From Cycas panzhihuaensis (Eukaryota > Cycadophyta), in NCBI GenBank assembly GCA_023213395.1, contig CM041465.1, forward strand, positions 29,953,741 through 30,017,740: a stretch of 64,000 nucleotides of DNA, in the 5' to 3' direction. The position numbers were made by a program, and so were the translations under genes. A model generated the notes under the pieces. That model saw only the letters and a program-made list of their open reading frames with translations, did no database searches and was not told the DNA's origin. Positions 1 to 11,249 of the stretch are shown piece by piece; position 1 is the first letter of the stretch; the number at the start of each line of letters is the position of its first letter.

Positions 1-258
1 ACTAGGACAAGACATTTGAGATACCTCACAGATCTCAATATACTTTCGATTCAGAACAAGGCGTCGCAGGTACCTGATCCCAACAACAAACATCGATAAA
101 TTCAAGATGCTTGCTAGTGCAGCCTCACAAAAGACACAAGATCGAGGCAAATCTTCACGACCTACAAGATCTAGCAGGAGGTGGTTGGAAGATTAGACCG
201 AGCTACAAGCATTTCTTAATACTTCGAGGGCAAAGTATTATTTTAAGGGGAGGGGAAT
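1..258 (+). mobile_element. 3' tail of a copia internal region, ending in a polypurine tract
   Basis: This stretch is clearly similar by eye (roughly three quarters identical) to 6272-6529, the sequence just before the second Copia-1 LTR. Both end in the purine-rich tract AAGGGGAGGGGA followed directly by an LTR start TGTAGCATTCC. That places it as the 3' end of a copia element that enters from the left of the window. No coding frame is open here. It shares the LTR at 259-820 with Copia-1, so either two elements are joined through one LTR or this is a recombinant. Confidence 0.65.
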
Positions 259-820
259 TGTAGCATTCCAAAATATGGTCAAAAATATAGCTTATGACCA
301 TTCAAATAAAAGGTCTCGAGCATTTATTCCAACAAATTCAAACGAAAGTTAATTCCAATATTTGTATCAAAAGTTATGATTGTTTAAAGACTTCAGTCTC
401 CCTGTTTTTGGAGGTGTTCTGGCTGACTTCCAGTATTAGTTTTGGGCAAGTTTTTCCCCTTTTCTGGCCGACTTCTATTACTATCTTTTGGCCGCCTATT
501 TAAGGAGGATTTGCGGCCTCGTTTGATCATCATCGGACAAGTCTTGGACTGCAGTATTTTCGGCCCTTTTGGCAGCATTGTGGAGGGCACCTCGCCTCGA
601 AGAGGGAAGCTCACCTCTTCAGGAAAGATTGGTATTTTGTTGTAATTTTGCTCTATTTTGGTATTATTTGACAATAAAGATTATTATTTATTTTGATGGA
701 TTCTGTAATTCCTATTCCTTGTTCATTTTCCAGTTGAATAGCATCTAGTTATTGTCTTTTGTGGATTATTACATGTGTTTTTGAGAAACATTGCTATAAA
801 AGTAGAACTAAATCGCTACA
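259..820 (+). repeat. LTR of Copia-1 (5' LTR; also 3' LTR of the tail at 1-258)
   Basis: The 562-bp block begins TGTAGC and ends GCTACA, a perfect 6-bp terminal inverted repeat. It follows a polypurine tract and is followed two bases later by TGGTATCAAAGC (823-834), a one-mismatch version of the initiator-Met-tRNA primer site. These are the three hallmarks of an LTR boundary. The small ORFs inside it on both strands are not genes. Confidence 0.8.
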
Positions 821-822
821 AG

Positions 823-834
823 TGGTATCAAAGC
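823..834 (+). other. Primer binding site of Copia-1
   Basis: TGGTATCAAAGC matches the plant initiator-Met-tRNA primer site TGGTATCAGAGC at 11 of 12 positions and starts three bases after the LTR end. The leader 835-2059 follows and has no convincing gene; small ORFs there are not coding. Confidence 0.75.
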
Positions 835-2059
835 GTAGGCTTGCCTTGAGCACTCTAATTTTTTCAAAGTAACAACGTTGGAGCCGCAACCCAGGCAACT
901 AAGTCTAGGAATGCGCCGCTGGCAAAAAGGACGAAACGATCGATGCACACCAAAAGGCAGACCGGTCGGGTCATCCCAAGATCCAATTACGAGCTTTTTA
1001 ACTGCCAAGATTCAAGGGGGCTTAAGCCCAATCTTCACAAATTTTCAGCATAAAGAGTACTTGTTACAGTTTCCTTCATAACTTTCCAACTAGGAGTCAT
1101 AATCAAGTGTTGTCTGAACCGTTGGAAAGATAAGTTAGAGGGCTACAGTTTGAAGTTAGTTTAAGCTTGATTTGAGTTTAATTTGCAGGAGTTCCAGCCT
1201 GCTAAAGTTGGGCAATTTTTTCAGCATTCTTGAACCTTTTCTCATCACTTGAAGGCTTAAATTCAATTTTTATTAAGACTTTTTGCTGCTATATGTTACT
1301 GATGATTGTTAGTTAGCTATTCTAATATGTTTTCTGGGCTAATAAAGTGCTTGTGGTTGGTTTTTTGTAGGTGTTCTCCTTTGAGATTAAGGTGGATCTT
1401 CTTAGTGCAAGCCCTCTCAAAGAACTCTCTAAACCCTTCAATTCTCTTTTAAAGTTTTGCATTTCCTTTCCTTTTCCAATTTTCCTTATTAAAAAGAACC
1501 CTTGTCTGTAAGAAACTCACCTTAAAATCAATATTTAACTTGAAACATTAATCAAGATAATCCCAAATTAACAAGACAACTATACCAACCATACAAGAGG
1601 AACAATTAGAACCCCTAAAGTTACCACTCTGCACACGCCTTTGGTATTTTTCTAATTTGTTGAGGAAACCATTGGCTATAAGGTGTATAAAGTGGCAGGT
1701 TGAGGTGGCAAACTATCCTTTGGTGATTGAAGACCAGGCTAGACCCAAACAAGGTAAGTGTCTTAGTTGTTAAGTTCTCACCGCTAGATCTATCGTTAAG
1801 CATAAGTCTAGCGCAAGTGGATCCACAAATCAATGGGGTCTTTGACCTTCGTAGCAGCCCACGTACTGAGGTATATAGACCCTTCAGCTCACATATTGGT
1901 ATATAAGGTCCTTGGTTTGCCACTTGTAGGCAGGCGCCACTAGACAGGATAATAACCAAGAGCTTTCTTGGAGACCCTAAAACTTAGAACTCTAGATTAG
2001 TAGCCCTAGGTAGAATAGTATACAAACACTTAAAACCCAAAACTAAAAAACACTTAAAA

Positions 2060-3003
2060 ATGGCATCACAGATGCTGTTATCAAACACCCTCAAACTCAA
2101 TGGCCTCAACAACTTTATCGCTTGGAAGAAACAAGTAGAAAACCTACTCATTATGAACGACTTTTAGGCCTATGTCAATGTTGTCATTCCCTTGCTTACA
2201 CCAACCCAAGACCCCAATGACTCTAGCATCACAATTCCACCAGATCCTATTACTTTAGCTAACTTTAAAGCCAAGGACAACATAGCCTTGTCCTTCCTCC
2301 ACTTGGTAGTAGAAGACCAAGTGGACTAGAACATAGAAACAACCAAAACCTCTCACAAAGCATGGACCATCTTTTGTGCTCTCTATGGGAGGAAAGATGA
2401 GTCAGGATCCTTGATTCTCAAAGCCCGCCTTTTTGTTATCCCCTTTGCCGAAAATGTTACTGCCCATCTGACCAAAGTAAAAACCATTAGATATCAATTA
2501 ATAATCCTAGGAGAACCTCCTTCAAACCATAATCTTATATCTAATATTCTCAATATTCTCTCAATTGAATACAATAGCTTTGTTTCTAAACTCCATAATA
2601 ACTACACAAAAATGGATTTTATCACCTTTAAGGGACTCCTACTAAGAGAAGAGAACATTCTTAATTGACTAGGGGTAACATCTACCTCTGACTTGGACCC
2701 TGCATTTGCAGCTCGGAACTCAGAGAGGGGCAAGACTACACAGCGGCCAGCTCAAGAACTCAATCAACTTCAAAGTCTTGCTCAACAATTGGGCTCCTTG
2801 GATATCTCACAAGAGCCAAATCAACTGCCAACTCAACATCAACCACATCAAGTTGGCACTTCCTCCAATCAAAGTCAATAGCCTCAACAGTTCCAGCAAC
2901 CACCACAGCCTCAAACAAAAAAGAATCAATAGAATAGGCCCAATGTCACCTGCTTATATTGTGGGAAAACTAGTCACCTTGCTGTTGAATGTAGGAGACG
3001 TTA
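2060..3003 (+). pseudogene. Copia-1 gag (nucleocapsid) remnant
   Basis: The frame opens at ATG 2060 with a copia gag N-terminus (LKLNGLNNFIAWKKQVENLL), in which NNFIAWK is typical of the family. In-frame stops follow near 2167 and 2329. The conserved middle part is readable to about 2668. A CCHC zinc knuckle CLYCGKTSHLAVEC lies near 2950-2991, in a different frame from the middle block. Gag packages the element RNA in virus-like particles. It is followed by a Gln/Tyr/Gly-rich low-complexity stretch (about 3010-3400) built from repeats of a CAACAAGGAGG-type word. Several stops and at least one frameshift make it non-functional. Confidence 0.8.
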
Positions 3004-3412
3004 GGTTGATCTACAAATGTTGCAAAATTAAGGAAGCCAACCTTATGGGCCTAGCCTCGAACAAGCAACCTCATACTATCAACAAGCAGCCTCATACTAT
3101 CAACAAGGAGTACCCAACTTTCAACAAGGTGGACAAAGTTATCAACAACATGAACCAAGTTACCAACAAGGAGGACCAAACCCTCGACAAGGAGCCCATT
3201 ATCTACAAGTAGGCCCCATTCTACAACAAGGAGCCCCCTGCTTCCAACAAGGAGGCCCTATCTATCCACAAGGAGGGCCATCATATCAACAACTATGCCA
3301 ATTCTATCAACAAAATTGGAACCTAAGACCCAATCAAAGTCAACGACAACAGAACAGGCAACAGTTCCCACCCAAGAATCAAAGGGACCCCACCACTCAA
3401 CAAGGAGGCCAT

Positions 3413-4868
3413 GTGGCAAACACCCAAGACACCTCATCTCAAAACATGTTCTTTGCAGCATTGTCATCTCAGCACATTTACAACTCATGGCTACTTGACT
3501 CGGGTGCCACTCCCCACATGACTAGCACAAAAAATATGTTGGAGGAGCCGTATCTCGCTAGCACACAAATAATCACATTTGGTGACAACCTAACATATAA
3601 TGTTACTAAAATTGGAAGGGCCCTAATAACATTAAAAGACTCCAACATAACGCATCATATCAACAATGTATTTTCAGTTCTAGGCATGAAAATGAATATG
3701 CTTTCAGTCAACCAAATTGACAAGCAAAACTTGGATGTCCTCTTTAGCCAAGGCATCTGCACCATTACAGATCATGCAATTGGACAACTTGTAACAAGAA
3801 GTCACGAAGACAATAGCTTATACAAGTTTGATGGTCTTCCTATAGCCACCATTCCACCATCAAAATCCTGCTCAATGGCCCAAAATGCTCAGCTTGACAA
3901 GGGGAAAGATGTTATGATAGAAAACTCACCTTTTGTCCAACAACCAAGTGAATGCTCCTACTTAGATGAACAACCTACCTTCAATAGTGCCAGAGACTAG
4001 TTATGGCATCAACACCTTGGTCACTTGAATATGCAGAGTTTGACCCTCATGTTAAGGCTTCATATGGTACATGGCTTACCCTAGATCAAGAGATACAACA
4101 GCATTTGTGAGGCATGCCTTGCGGAAAAACAATAGAGAGAAATTCCCCTCTAAGAATGCATGGAGAGCCTCCCATCCATTAAAGTTGGTCCACTCAGACA
4201 TTTGCGAGCCTATGTCAGTACAATCACTCAATGGTAGCCTATATTTCATGACATTTATAGATGATTATTCCAGGTAAGTGTGGGTTTACTTCCTGAGAAA
4301 CAAGTACCAAGCCCTGGATAAATTCAAGTTGTTCAAAGTTGAGGTAGAAAATGAGAGTGGCATGACCATCAAGATACCCAGATCTGACAATGGTGGCGAA
4401 TACATCTCAAATCAATTCACCAATTTTTGCAATGAACATGGCATCAAACGCCAATTTTCAGCACCTCGCACACCACAACAAAACGGTGTAGCCAAGAGAA
4501 TGAACTAAACATTGGTGAATAAAGGAAAAGCCATGCTAAGTGCTACCAACCTCGCCACTAGATTTTGGTCTAATACAATTGCGATTGTTGCATACCTAAC
4601 CAATAGGAGTCCCACTGTGGCAATTAAGAATATCACCCCTGACGAAGCTCGGTCAGGACTTCAACCAACAGTTGCACACTTGAAAACATTTGGATGCACG
4701 ACATAAAAATTTATTCCAAAGGAGAACAGAAAGAAGCTTGATGATAAAAGCCTTAAGTGCATCTTCCTTGACTATGTACCCGGTTGTAAAGCCTACAAGG
4801 TGTTCGACATTGTTGGGAACCAAGCATACACAACTCGGAATGTCATCTTTACAAAAATACACAGGATC
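3413..4868 (+). pseudogene. Copia-1 protease and integrase remnant
   Basis: The aspartic protease motif WLLDSGATPHMTS lies near 3487-3525. The GAG-pre-integrase zinc region (LWHQHLGHLNM) starts near 4000 after a stop. The integrase core has VHSDICEPM (first Asp kept) and RSDNGGEY (second Asp kept). The third acidic residue has changed: the usual NGVAERMN reads NGVAKRMN, with AAG at 4494-4496 where Glu is expected. Stops at 3998, 4275, 4506 and 4704 break the frame. The end of integrase (FGCTT, then CIFLDYVPGCKAYKVFD) is readable to about 4860. No RT follows. Confidence 0.85.
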
Positions 4869-6271
4869 TGAATTCACCTCAAATTCAGTTTGTAGAGGCA
4901 CCAGTATCGGCCTCCTACACACCAGGTCCTTCATCAATTCCAATAGTCTCCACTTCTACAATAGAAGCAAGTGCAACTATGCCACCTATTTCAGTTGATG
5001 ACCTTTAGGTGGAAGCCACTAGCATTTAGCCACCTCCCAAGTGGGTCAACAATTGTTAAAGGATGCTCCTCCTCCTCCCACAGCTACCAAAAGGCCATAA
5101 AAAATGAGACACACTACCAATTTTTCCCTAAGAGTATGGACAAATATTAGAAATGATATTGAACAGATAAACTTATGAGTGGTTTTTTAATTGGGCTAAA
5201 GAACCTTTCCTATGGTACCAATTTTCAGATGTGGCTATCGTAACTTTCAAGAGGCATAAGCAAGATAAAATTCAAGCAGAAGAGGAAGGAGAAAAAGAAG
5301 AAACTATTAATGAGGAGATCCTTGAGATTTTGCAAGAGCTACAACAAGAACCAACCCAGAGGGAACAACATGACTACATAGAAGACTCAAAACAGGCACA
5401 TGTGATAGAAGGGTCTCAAGTCAATAACCAAGAAGAAACTCAAGGTGAAGTTACACAAGGGTAGCTTGAACACAACTAGGAACAAGTGAAAGAACAACTA
5501 GATTTTGAAGAAGAATCTCAACAAACTTCATGTAGGGTATTCATTGATCTTGTGTTACACATGCACATTTCTTTTGGTAGCTCCATCTATCCTCTCTCTT
5601 TTTCTCGCTCAGTAGCTATAGCAAAAATTTCTTTTCCAAATCCCATAGTTAGCCATAATCCAACTTCTCTTAACTTTAATTTTTTTTAGGCCAAATCCCA
5701 GTTCTCCTTTGCAATCCTAGTTCACCTCTTTACTTACGTACTCCTTCACCCCCAATAGACCATTCTCAACAGGATATTCTTCAACTTCAATCCATTCATC
5801 AGGTTTCATCACTTAGTATTACCCCTCACAAAACCCCATCCGGCTTTTCCCAAACCCCTTCAATTTCATATTATCAATACTATTTTTTTCCATTAAATCT
5901 TTTGTTTTGTCTGAATATCATTACTAAAACCCTATTAAAACCTTCTTTTCATAAAGAACGTCTATCATTGTTTCCCCATCCATCTTTCTCTCCCAAAAGG
6001 TGTTGTGGTCCAACAAGAAGCACACAAACTCTCATCTCCATCCAAAGCAAATACCAAAATTTATCCTTCCTTCCTACACCTTCAGTACTATGGCTAATCT
6101 CAGTTCATAATCCCACCTCTTCTTTTCTTCTTCACGATAAGCAATCATCATTTCAAAGTCCCTATGATCAATTCTTTTCCCAGAATCACCACTCAAGTTC
6201 TCATTATTTTACTCCCCTTTTTCACAACAATCCTTCCCATATAAAAATAAAATGTGTAAACACAAGTCAAG
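4869..6271 (+). other. Unrecognised region in place of RT/RNase H of Copia-1
   Basis: A short copia linker is still visible near 5030-5140 (Pro-rich, then KMRHTTNFSL). After about 5160 nothing resembles RT, RNase H or the usual C-terminus. A 77-codon Glu/Gln-rich open stretch lies at 5231-5464 (EEEGEKEETINEEILEILQE and similar). From about 5560 to 6270 the strand is C/T-rich and translates to Ser/Phe/Pro-rich peptides that I do not recognise. It could be captured host sequence, spacer DNA, or a degenerate insertion. No terminal repeats or target duplication were seen at its edges. Confidence 0.5.
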
Positions 6272-6529
6272 ACTAGGACGAAACATTTGAGACACCTCAC
6301 TAGTCCCAGGATCATCCCAATACAGAACAAGATAAAGCATGTACCTAGCTCTCAAAACCAATATCGACAAATTCAAGATGCCTGTTAGGAAAGTTCCACA
6401 GAAGATACAAGATCGAGCCAAGTCTTCATGATCCCCAGGATCTAGCAGGTGGTGGCTAGAAGATTAGATTGAGATACAAGCAATTCTCGATACTTCGAGG
6501 GTGAAGTATCATTTTAAGGGGAGGGGAAT
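6272..6529 (+). mobile_element. Copia-1 3' internal tail with polypurine tract
   Basis: This is the homologue of 1-258. It ends in AAGGGGAGGGGA and abuts the LTR start TGTAGCATTCC at 6530. It has no open frame. Confidence 0.7.
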
Positions 6530-7070
6530 TGTAGCATTCCTAAAATAACGATGAAGTTAGTCTTATAAAGAGAAATTATTATTATGAAGTCAGATTTTAC
6601 AAGGATTAAAGAGAGAATCATTTATTATATTTTATTATGAAATCGATTTTTTGTAGAGGGAATTTAGGAGTTGGTTTAGGAGAGAGAAAATAAAGGCTAT
6701 AAATACAAAAAACCTTGTTCATTTCTAAAACAAAAAGTCTAGGAGAATTCTGTTATGACGGGATAATGGCCTCGTGCCTAGTAGAGGGTCACTCTTGCCT
6801 CGAAGAGGGTTCAACAATGTGGGACGATATATCAAGTGCTAATGTTCTATTAATATCATTCTCTATTATATATATATGCTACTATATCTTTCTATAAATG
6901 ATGTACATCTTTGTCGAGTGATATTCATAAGGGTTTTACTACTATGAATATATATTATCTACCGTAATCCGAGTATTGAGAAATATTAACTATGGTGCAC
7001 TACTGGAAATATATCATTATCTACTGGAATTATTGCTTTTGTCTGTTGTTTTATATGTTGGCCTGCTACA
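6530..7070 (+). repeat. Putative 3' LTR of Copia-1
   Basis: The block starts with TGTAGCATTCC directly after the polypurine tract, as the LTR at 259 does. A matching GCTACA at 7065-7070 gives 541 bp, close to the 562 bp of the first LTR. The body differs strongly from the first LTR, so the right edge is uncertain. Minus-strand copia sequence begins immediately beyond it. Confidence 0.5.
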
Positions 7071-7189
7071 CCCTTCACGTACACTAACTGAACATGAAAC
7101 ATTCAGCAAGCCTTCCACCATATTTAATCTGTTTATTAGTGACATACTTTTGAAATTAAGGTGATCCAACCTTTCATAACACAACTTAC

Positions 7190-8443
7190 TTATATCATCG
7201 ATGCTAGCAACAAAGGAGTATGATTTATATTTTGTTTTTTAAACTTCTCAAATACCCAAAAGTCATCGTTCATTTTCCCAGTAGCTATGACAGAAGAGTT
7301 TTGGTTTAGATCCTTAATTAAGCATTCATCTTTATAAAGCTCAATCTTCATACCTTGTTTGCAGATTTCTTGAACTAGCAAAATATTTTTAAACATTTCA
7401 AGTTCATAATACACCTTATCAAAGTGACCACCTACATCTGAAACTCTCCCAATGCTTTTAATAAGAATACCTCTCACATCTCAAAAATGACAATTGCATC
7501 ACTAGAATTTGCATCTCATGCGATAAAGCTCTCCTTAGAAAAAATATATGCCTTTGCACACCTGAGTCAAGGATCCAAGAGCCCGTCTATTCTACTAATA
7601 CAATAGGCAGTATCAAAACTTTTGTGCAACGGGCAACAACACCCTTTCCTTTATCATTTTAGTATGCTTTATGTTTGTCTCTTCCCTTGAACCAAGAATT
7701 ATTTTCCTTATGGCCATCCCTCTTGTAGTAATTGCACTTTCCAACAAATTCCTTCTTCTCTCGAGATGTTTGGCCAACTTTCTATGGATTCTTTTAACCT
7801 TGATCACCATTTTTCCTCTACATCTTAATGACAAAGGCATGGTTGGATTCAAAACCACCAAACATGCCATGGTGTTATAGCTTGGCATCTTTGGCTAGAA
7901 TAAGATTTTTCAATGATTCAAATGCTTCACCTTCCATAACTTCATCTCTAGCATAGGTGGTCTGAAAGATACTAAATGCAATTGGTAGTTTCGACATAAT
8001 AATTGCAAATAGTAACTCTTTATCAACTGAATATGCCTTTATCTCTTCCAGCTTGTTATTCAAATCTGTTATTCTGTTCAAGTAGGTACTTAAATTGTTT
8101 TCATCCTCAATGGCAACATTCAGCAACTCCATCATTAACGTAACTCAACAATTTGATTTCTTTTCTTCAAATGTCTCATTTAATTTCGTCTAGATTTCAT
8201 GCAACATCTCCAGGTTGTGAACAAGTGCCATCTAATTTGGAGAAAATGACAACTTCAACAACCCGACAACAGTGAACATTTTCTGCTTAAATTTCTCTTT
8301 TACCTCTGCATCTGTAGGATAATGGTAGCCTTCTCTTTTGTAATTTTTCACAATTGATTTAGCATTAAAACAAGCTCCATATTCGTCTTCCATTCACTGA
8401 ACTTGTTACCATTAAGAATAACTTCTGCCAATTTCTCCATCAT
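7190..8443 (-). pseudogene. Copia-2 gag-protease, repeat unit 1
   Basis: Gag would start at the ATG pair at 8443-8438 (MMEKLAEVILNGNKF). The clearest block is at 8135-7875 (LSTYLNRITDLNNKLEEIKA), the copia gag region that ends in a conserved leucine-rich stretch (FESLKNLILAKDAKL). The zinc knuckle near 7700-7745 has lost two ligands: it reads CNYYKRDGHKENNS, with Tyr and Ser where Cys is expected. The protease remnant and the segment MFKNILLVQEICKQGMKIEL at about 7400 lie further along. Multiple stops make it non-coding. Confidence 0.75.
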
Positions 8444-8545
8444 GTATATGGCGGAAAAAAACAAGCACATAGCAACCAATAATCCTCAAAGAACAAGAGA
8501 AAATGAATCAGTGACATACTTTTGAAATTAAGGTGATCCAACCTT

Positions 8546-9812
8546 TCATACCACAACTTGTATCATCCACGCTAGCAACAAAGGAGTGTGATTTATATTT
8601 TGTTTTCTAAACTTATCAAATACGCAAAAATCATCGTTCATCTTCCCAGTGCTGATGACAGAAAAGTTTTGTTTTAGATCTTTAATTAAGCATTCATCTT
8701 TATAAAGCTCAATCTTCATACCTTGTTTGTAGATTTGCTGAATTGACAAAAGATTTTTGAACATTTCAGGTTCATAATACACCTTATTAAAGTGACCACC
8801 TACATCTGAAACTCTCCCAATTCTGTTAACAAGAATAGCTCTCGCATCTCCAAAAATGATTTTTGCATCACTAGAATTTACATCCCATGCAATACAGCTC
8901 TCCTTACAAAAGATATATGCCTTTGCACACCTGAGTCAAGGATCCAAGAGCCCGCCTATTCTACTGATACAATAGGCAGAATCAAAACTTTTGTGCAATG
9001 AGCAACAACACACTTTCCTCTATCATTTTGGTATGCTTTATGTTTGTCTCTTCTCTTGAACCAACAAGTATTTTCCTTATGGCCATCCCTCTTGCAGTAA
9101 TTGCACTTTCCAACAAATTCCTTCTTCTCTCAAGATGTTTGTCCAACTTTCTATGGATTCTTTTCCCCTTGATCACCATTTTTCCTCTACGTTTTAATGA
9201 CAAAGGCATGGTTGGATTCAAAACCACCAACCATGCCATGGTGTTATAGCTTGGCATCTTTGGCTAGAATAATATTTTTCAATGATTCAAATGCTTCACC
9301 TTCCATAACTTCATTTCTAGCATAGATAGTCCAAAAGGCACTAAATGCAACTGGTAGTCTCGACATAATAATCGCAAACAGTAACTCTTTATCAACCGAA
9401 TCTGCATTTATCTCTTCCAGCTTGTTCTTCAAATTTGTTATTCTCTTCAAGTAGGTACTTAAATTGTTTTCATCCTGAATGGCAACATTCATCAACTACA
9501 TCATTAACGCAACTTGACGATTTAATTTCTTTTCTTCAAATGTCTCATTTAATTTCGTCTAGATTTCATGCAACATCTCCAGGTTGTGAACAAGTGTCAT
9601 CTGATTTGAAGTGAACGACAACTTCAACAACTCAATGACAGTGAACTATTTCTCCTTAAATTTCTCTTTTACTTGTGCATCTGTAGGATAGTGGTAGCCT
9701 TCTCTTTTGTAATTTTTCACAATTGATTTACCATTAAAACAAGCTCCATATTCGTCTTCCATTCACTGAACTTGTTACCATTAAAAATCACTTGTGCCAA
9801 TTTCTCCATCAT
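8546..9812 (-). pseudogene. Copia-2 gag-protease, repeat unit 2
   Basis: This unit is the same as unit 1, with gag start at 9812. The gag block is at 9495-9244. The zinc knuckle CNYCKRDGHKENTC (near 9070-9115) keeps all four ligands, unlike unit 1. The segment corresponding to the post-protease region is at 8782-8546. Stops and frameshifts differ from those in units 1 and 3, so the units have decayed separately since duplication. Confidence 0.75.
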
Positions 9813-9875
9813 GTATATGGTGCAAAAAACGAGCATATAGCAACCAATAATCCTCAAACAACAAGAGAAAATAAA

Positions 9876-11184
9876 TCAATGACATACTTTTGAAATTAAG
9901 GTGATCCAACCTTTCATACCACATCTTACTTGTATCATCCACGCTAGCAACAAAGGAGTATGATTTATATTTTGTTTCTTAAACTTATCAAATATACAAA
10001 AATCATCGTTCATCTTCCCAGTAGCGATGATAGAAGAGTTTTGTTTTAGATCCTTAATTAAGCATTCATCTTTATAAAGCTCAATCTTCATACCTTGTTT
10101 GCAGATTTCTTGAACTGACAAAAGATTTTTGAACATTTCAAGTTCATAATACGCATTATCAAAGTGACCACCTATATCTGAAACTCTCCCAATGCTTTTA
10201 ACAAGAATAGCTCTCGCATCTCCAAAAATGATTTTTGCATCACTAGAATTTGCATCCCATGCAACGAAGCTCTCCTTACAAAAAATATATGCCTTTGCAC
10301 ACCTGAGTCAAGGATCCAAGAGCCCGTCTGTTCTACTGATACAATACGCAGAATCAAAACTTTTGTGCAATGAGCAACAACACCCTTCCTTTATCATTTT
10401 GGTATGTTTTATGTTTGTCTCTTCTCTTGAACCAACAATTATTTTCCCTATGGCCATCCCTCCTGCAGTAATTGCACTTTCCAACAAATTCCTTCTTCTC
10501 TTGAGATGTTTGTCCAACTTTCTATGGATTCTTTTCCCCTTGATCACCATTTTTCCTTTACGTCTTAATAACAAAGGCATGGTTGTATTCAAAACCACCA
10601 AGCATACCATGGTGTTATAGCTTGGCATCTTTGGCTAGAATAAGACTTTTCAATGATTCAAATGCTTCACCTTCCATAACTTCATCTCTAGCATAGATAA
10701 TCAGAAAGGTACTAAATGCAACTGGTAGTTTTGACATAATAATCGCAAACAATAACTCTTTATCAACCGAATCTGCCTTTATCTCTTCCAACTTGTTCTT
10801 CAAATATGTTATTCTGTTCAAGTAGGTACTTAAATTGTTTTCATCCTCAATGGCAACATTCAACAACTCCATCATTAACGCAACTCAATGATTTGATTTC
10901 TTTTCTTCAAATGTCTCAGTTAATTTCATCTAGATTTCATGCAACATCTCCAAGTTGTTAACAAGTGCCATCTGATTTGGAGGTCAACGACAACTTCAAC
11001 AACTCGACGACAGTGAACTATTTCTCCTTAAATTTCTCTTTTACCTCTGCATCTGTAGGATAATGGTAGCCTTCTCTTTTGTAATTTTTCACAATTGATT
11101 TACCATTAAAACAAGCTCCATATTCGTCTTCCATTCAGCGAACTTGTTACCATTAAAAATCACTTGTGCCAATTTCTCCATCAT
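9876..11184 (-). pseudogene. Copia-2 gag-protease, repeat unit 3
   Basis: Gag starts at 11184. The main gag block is at 10875-10615 and the intact CCHC knuckle CNYCRRDGHRENNC is near 10440-10485. The protease motif WILDSGVQRHI is readable in the block at 10357-10172, so the catalytic Asp-Ser-Gly is kept here. The region ending in GMKGWITLISKVCH (about 9880) marks the junction into unit 2. This is the copy next to the original leader (beyond 11249). Confidence 0.75.
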
Positions 11185-11249
11185 GTATATGGCACAAACA
11201 AATGAGCATATAGCAACCAATAGTCCTCAAACAATGAGAGAAAATGAAT

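Larger units (their letters stand above)
259..7070 (+). mobile_element. Copia-1: degraded Ty1/copia retrotransposon
   Basis: The order is LTR, primer site, 1.2-kb leader, gag, protease, integrase, an unrecognised 1.1-kb region, polypurine tract, second LTR. Gag-Pol order with integrase before the expected RT position identifies Ty1/copia. RT and RNase H are absent. Stops and frameshifts occur throughout, so the element is dead. The two LTRs do not resemble each other beyond their first 11 bases and a short CCTCGAAGAGGG block, so this may be a recombinant rather than one insertion. Confidence 0.7.
7071..11249 (-). mobile_element. Copia-2: copia fragment with a gag-protease segment in three tandem copies
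   Basis: Three direct repeats occupy 7141-8512, 8513-9880 and 9881-11249. The marker word GACATACTTTTGAAATTAAG recurs at 7141, 8513 and 9881, giving periods of 1372 and 1368 bp. Each unit, read on the minus strand, runs from gag start through a zinc knuckle and protease to the first residues of the GAG-pre-integrase region (ERLDHLNFKS), and then jumps back to the sequence upstream of gag. Only the copy nearest 7141 continues past the junction (INRLNMVEGL). There are no RT, RNase H or integrase core sequences. The repeat explains why similar ORFs appear three times. Confidence 0.85.

Noticed and set aside
823-834. tRNA-like sequence next to LTRs
   Set aside because: These are 12-13-base primer sites complementary to tRNA ends, not tRNA genes; no cloverleaf is present.
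5902-6276. 124-codon ORF as a host gene
   Set aside because: Ser/Phe/Pro-rich product from a C/T-rich tract, no recognisable domain, and it runs into the element's 3' tail.
10192-10620. Plus-strand ORF of 142 codons, with similar ones at 7671 and 8998
   Set aside because: Antisense shadows of the Copia-2 gag zinc-knuckle region, repeated because the unit is triplicated.
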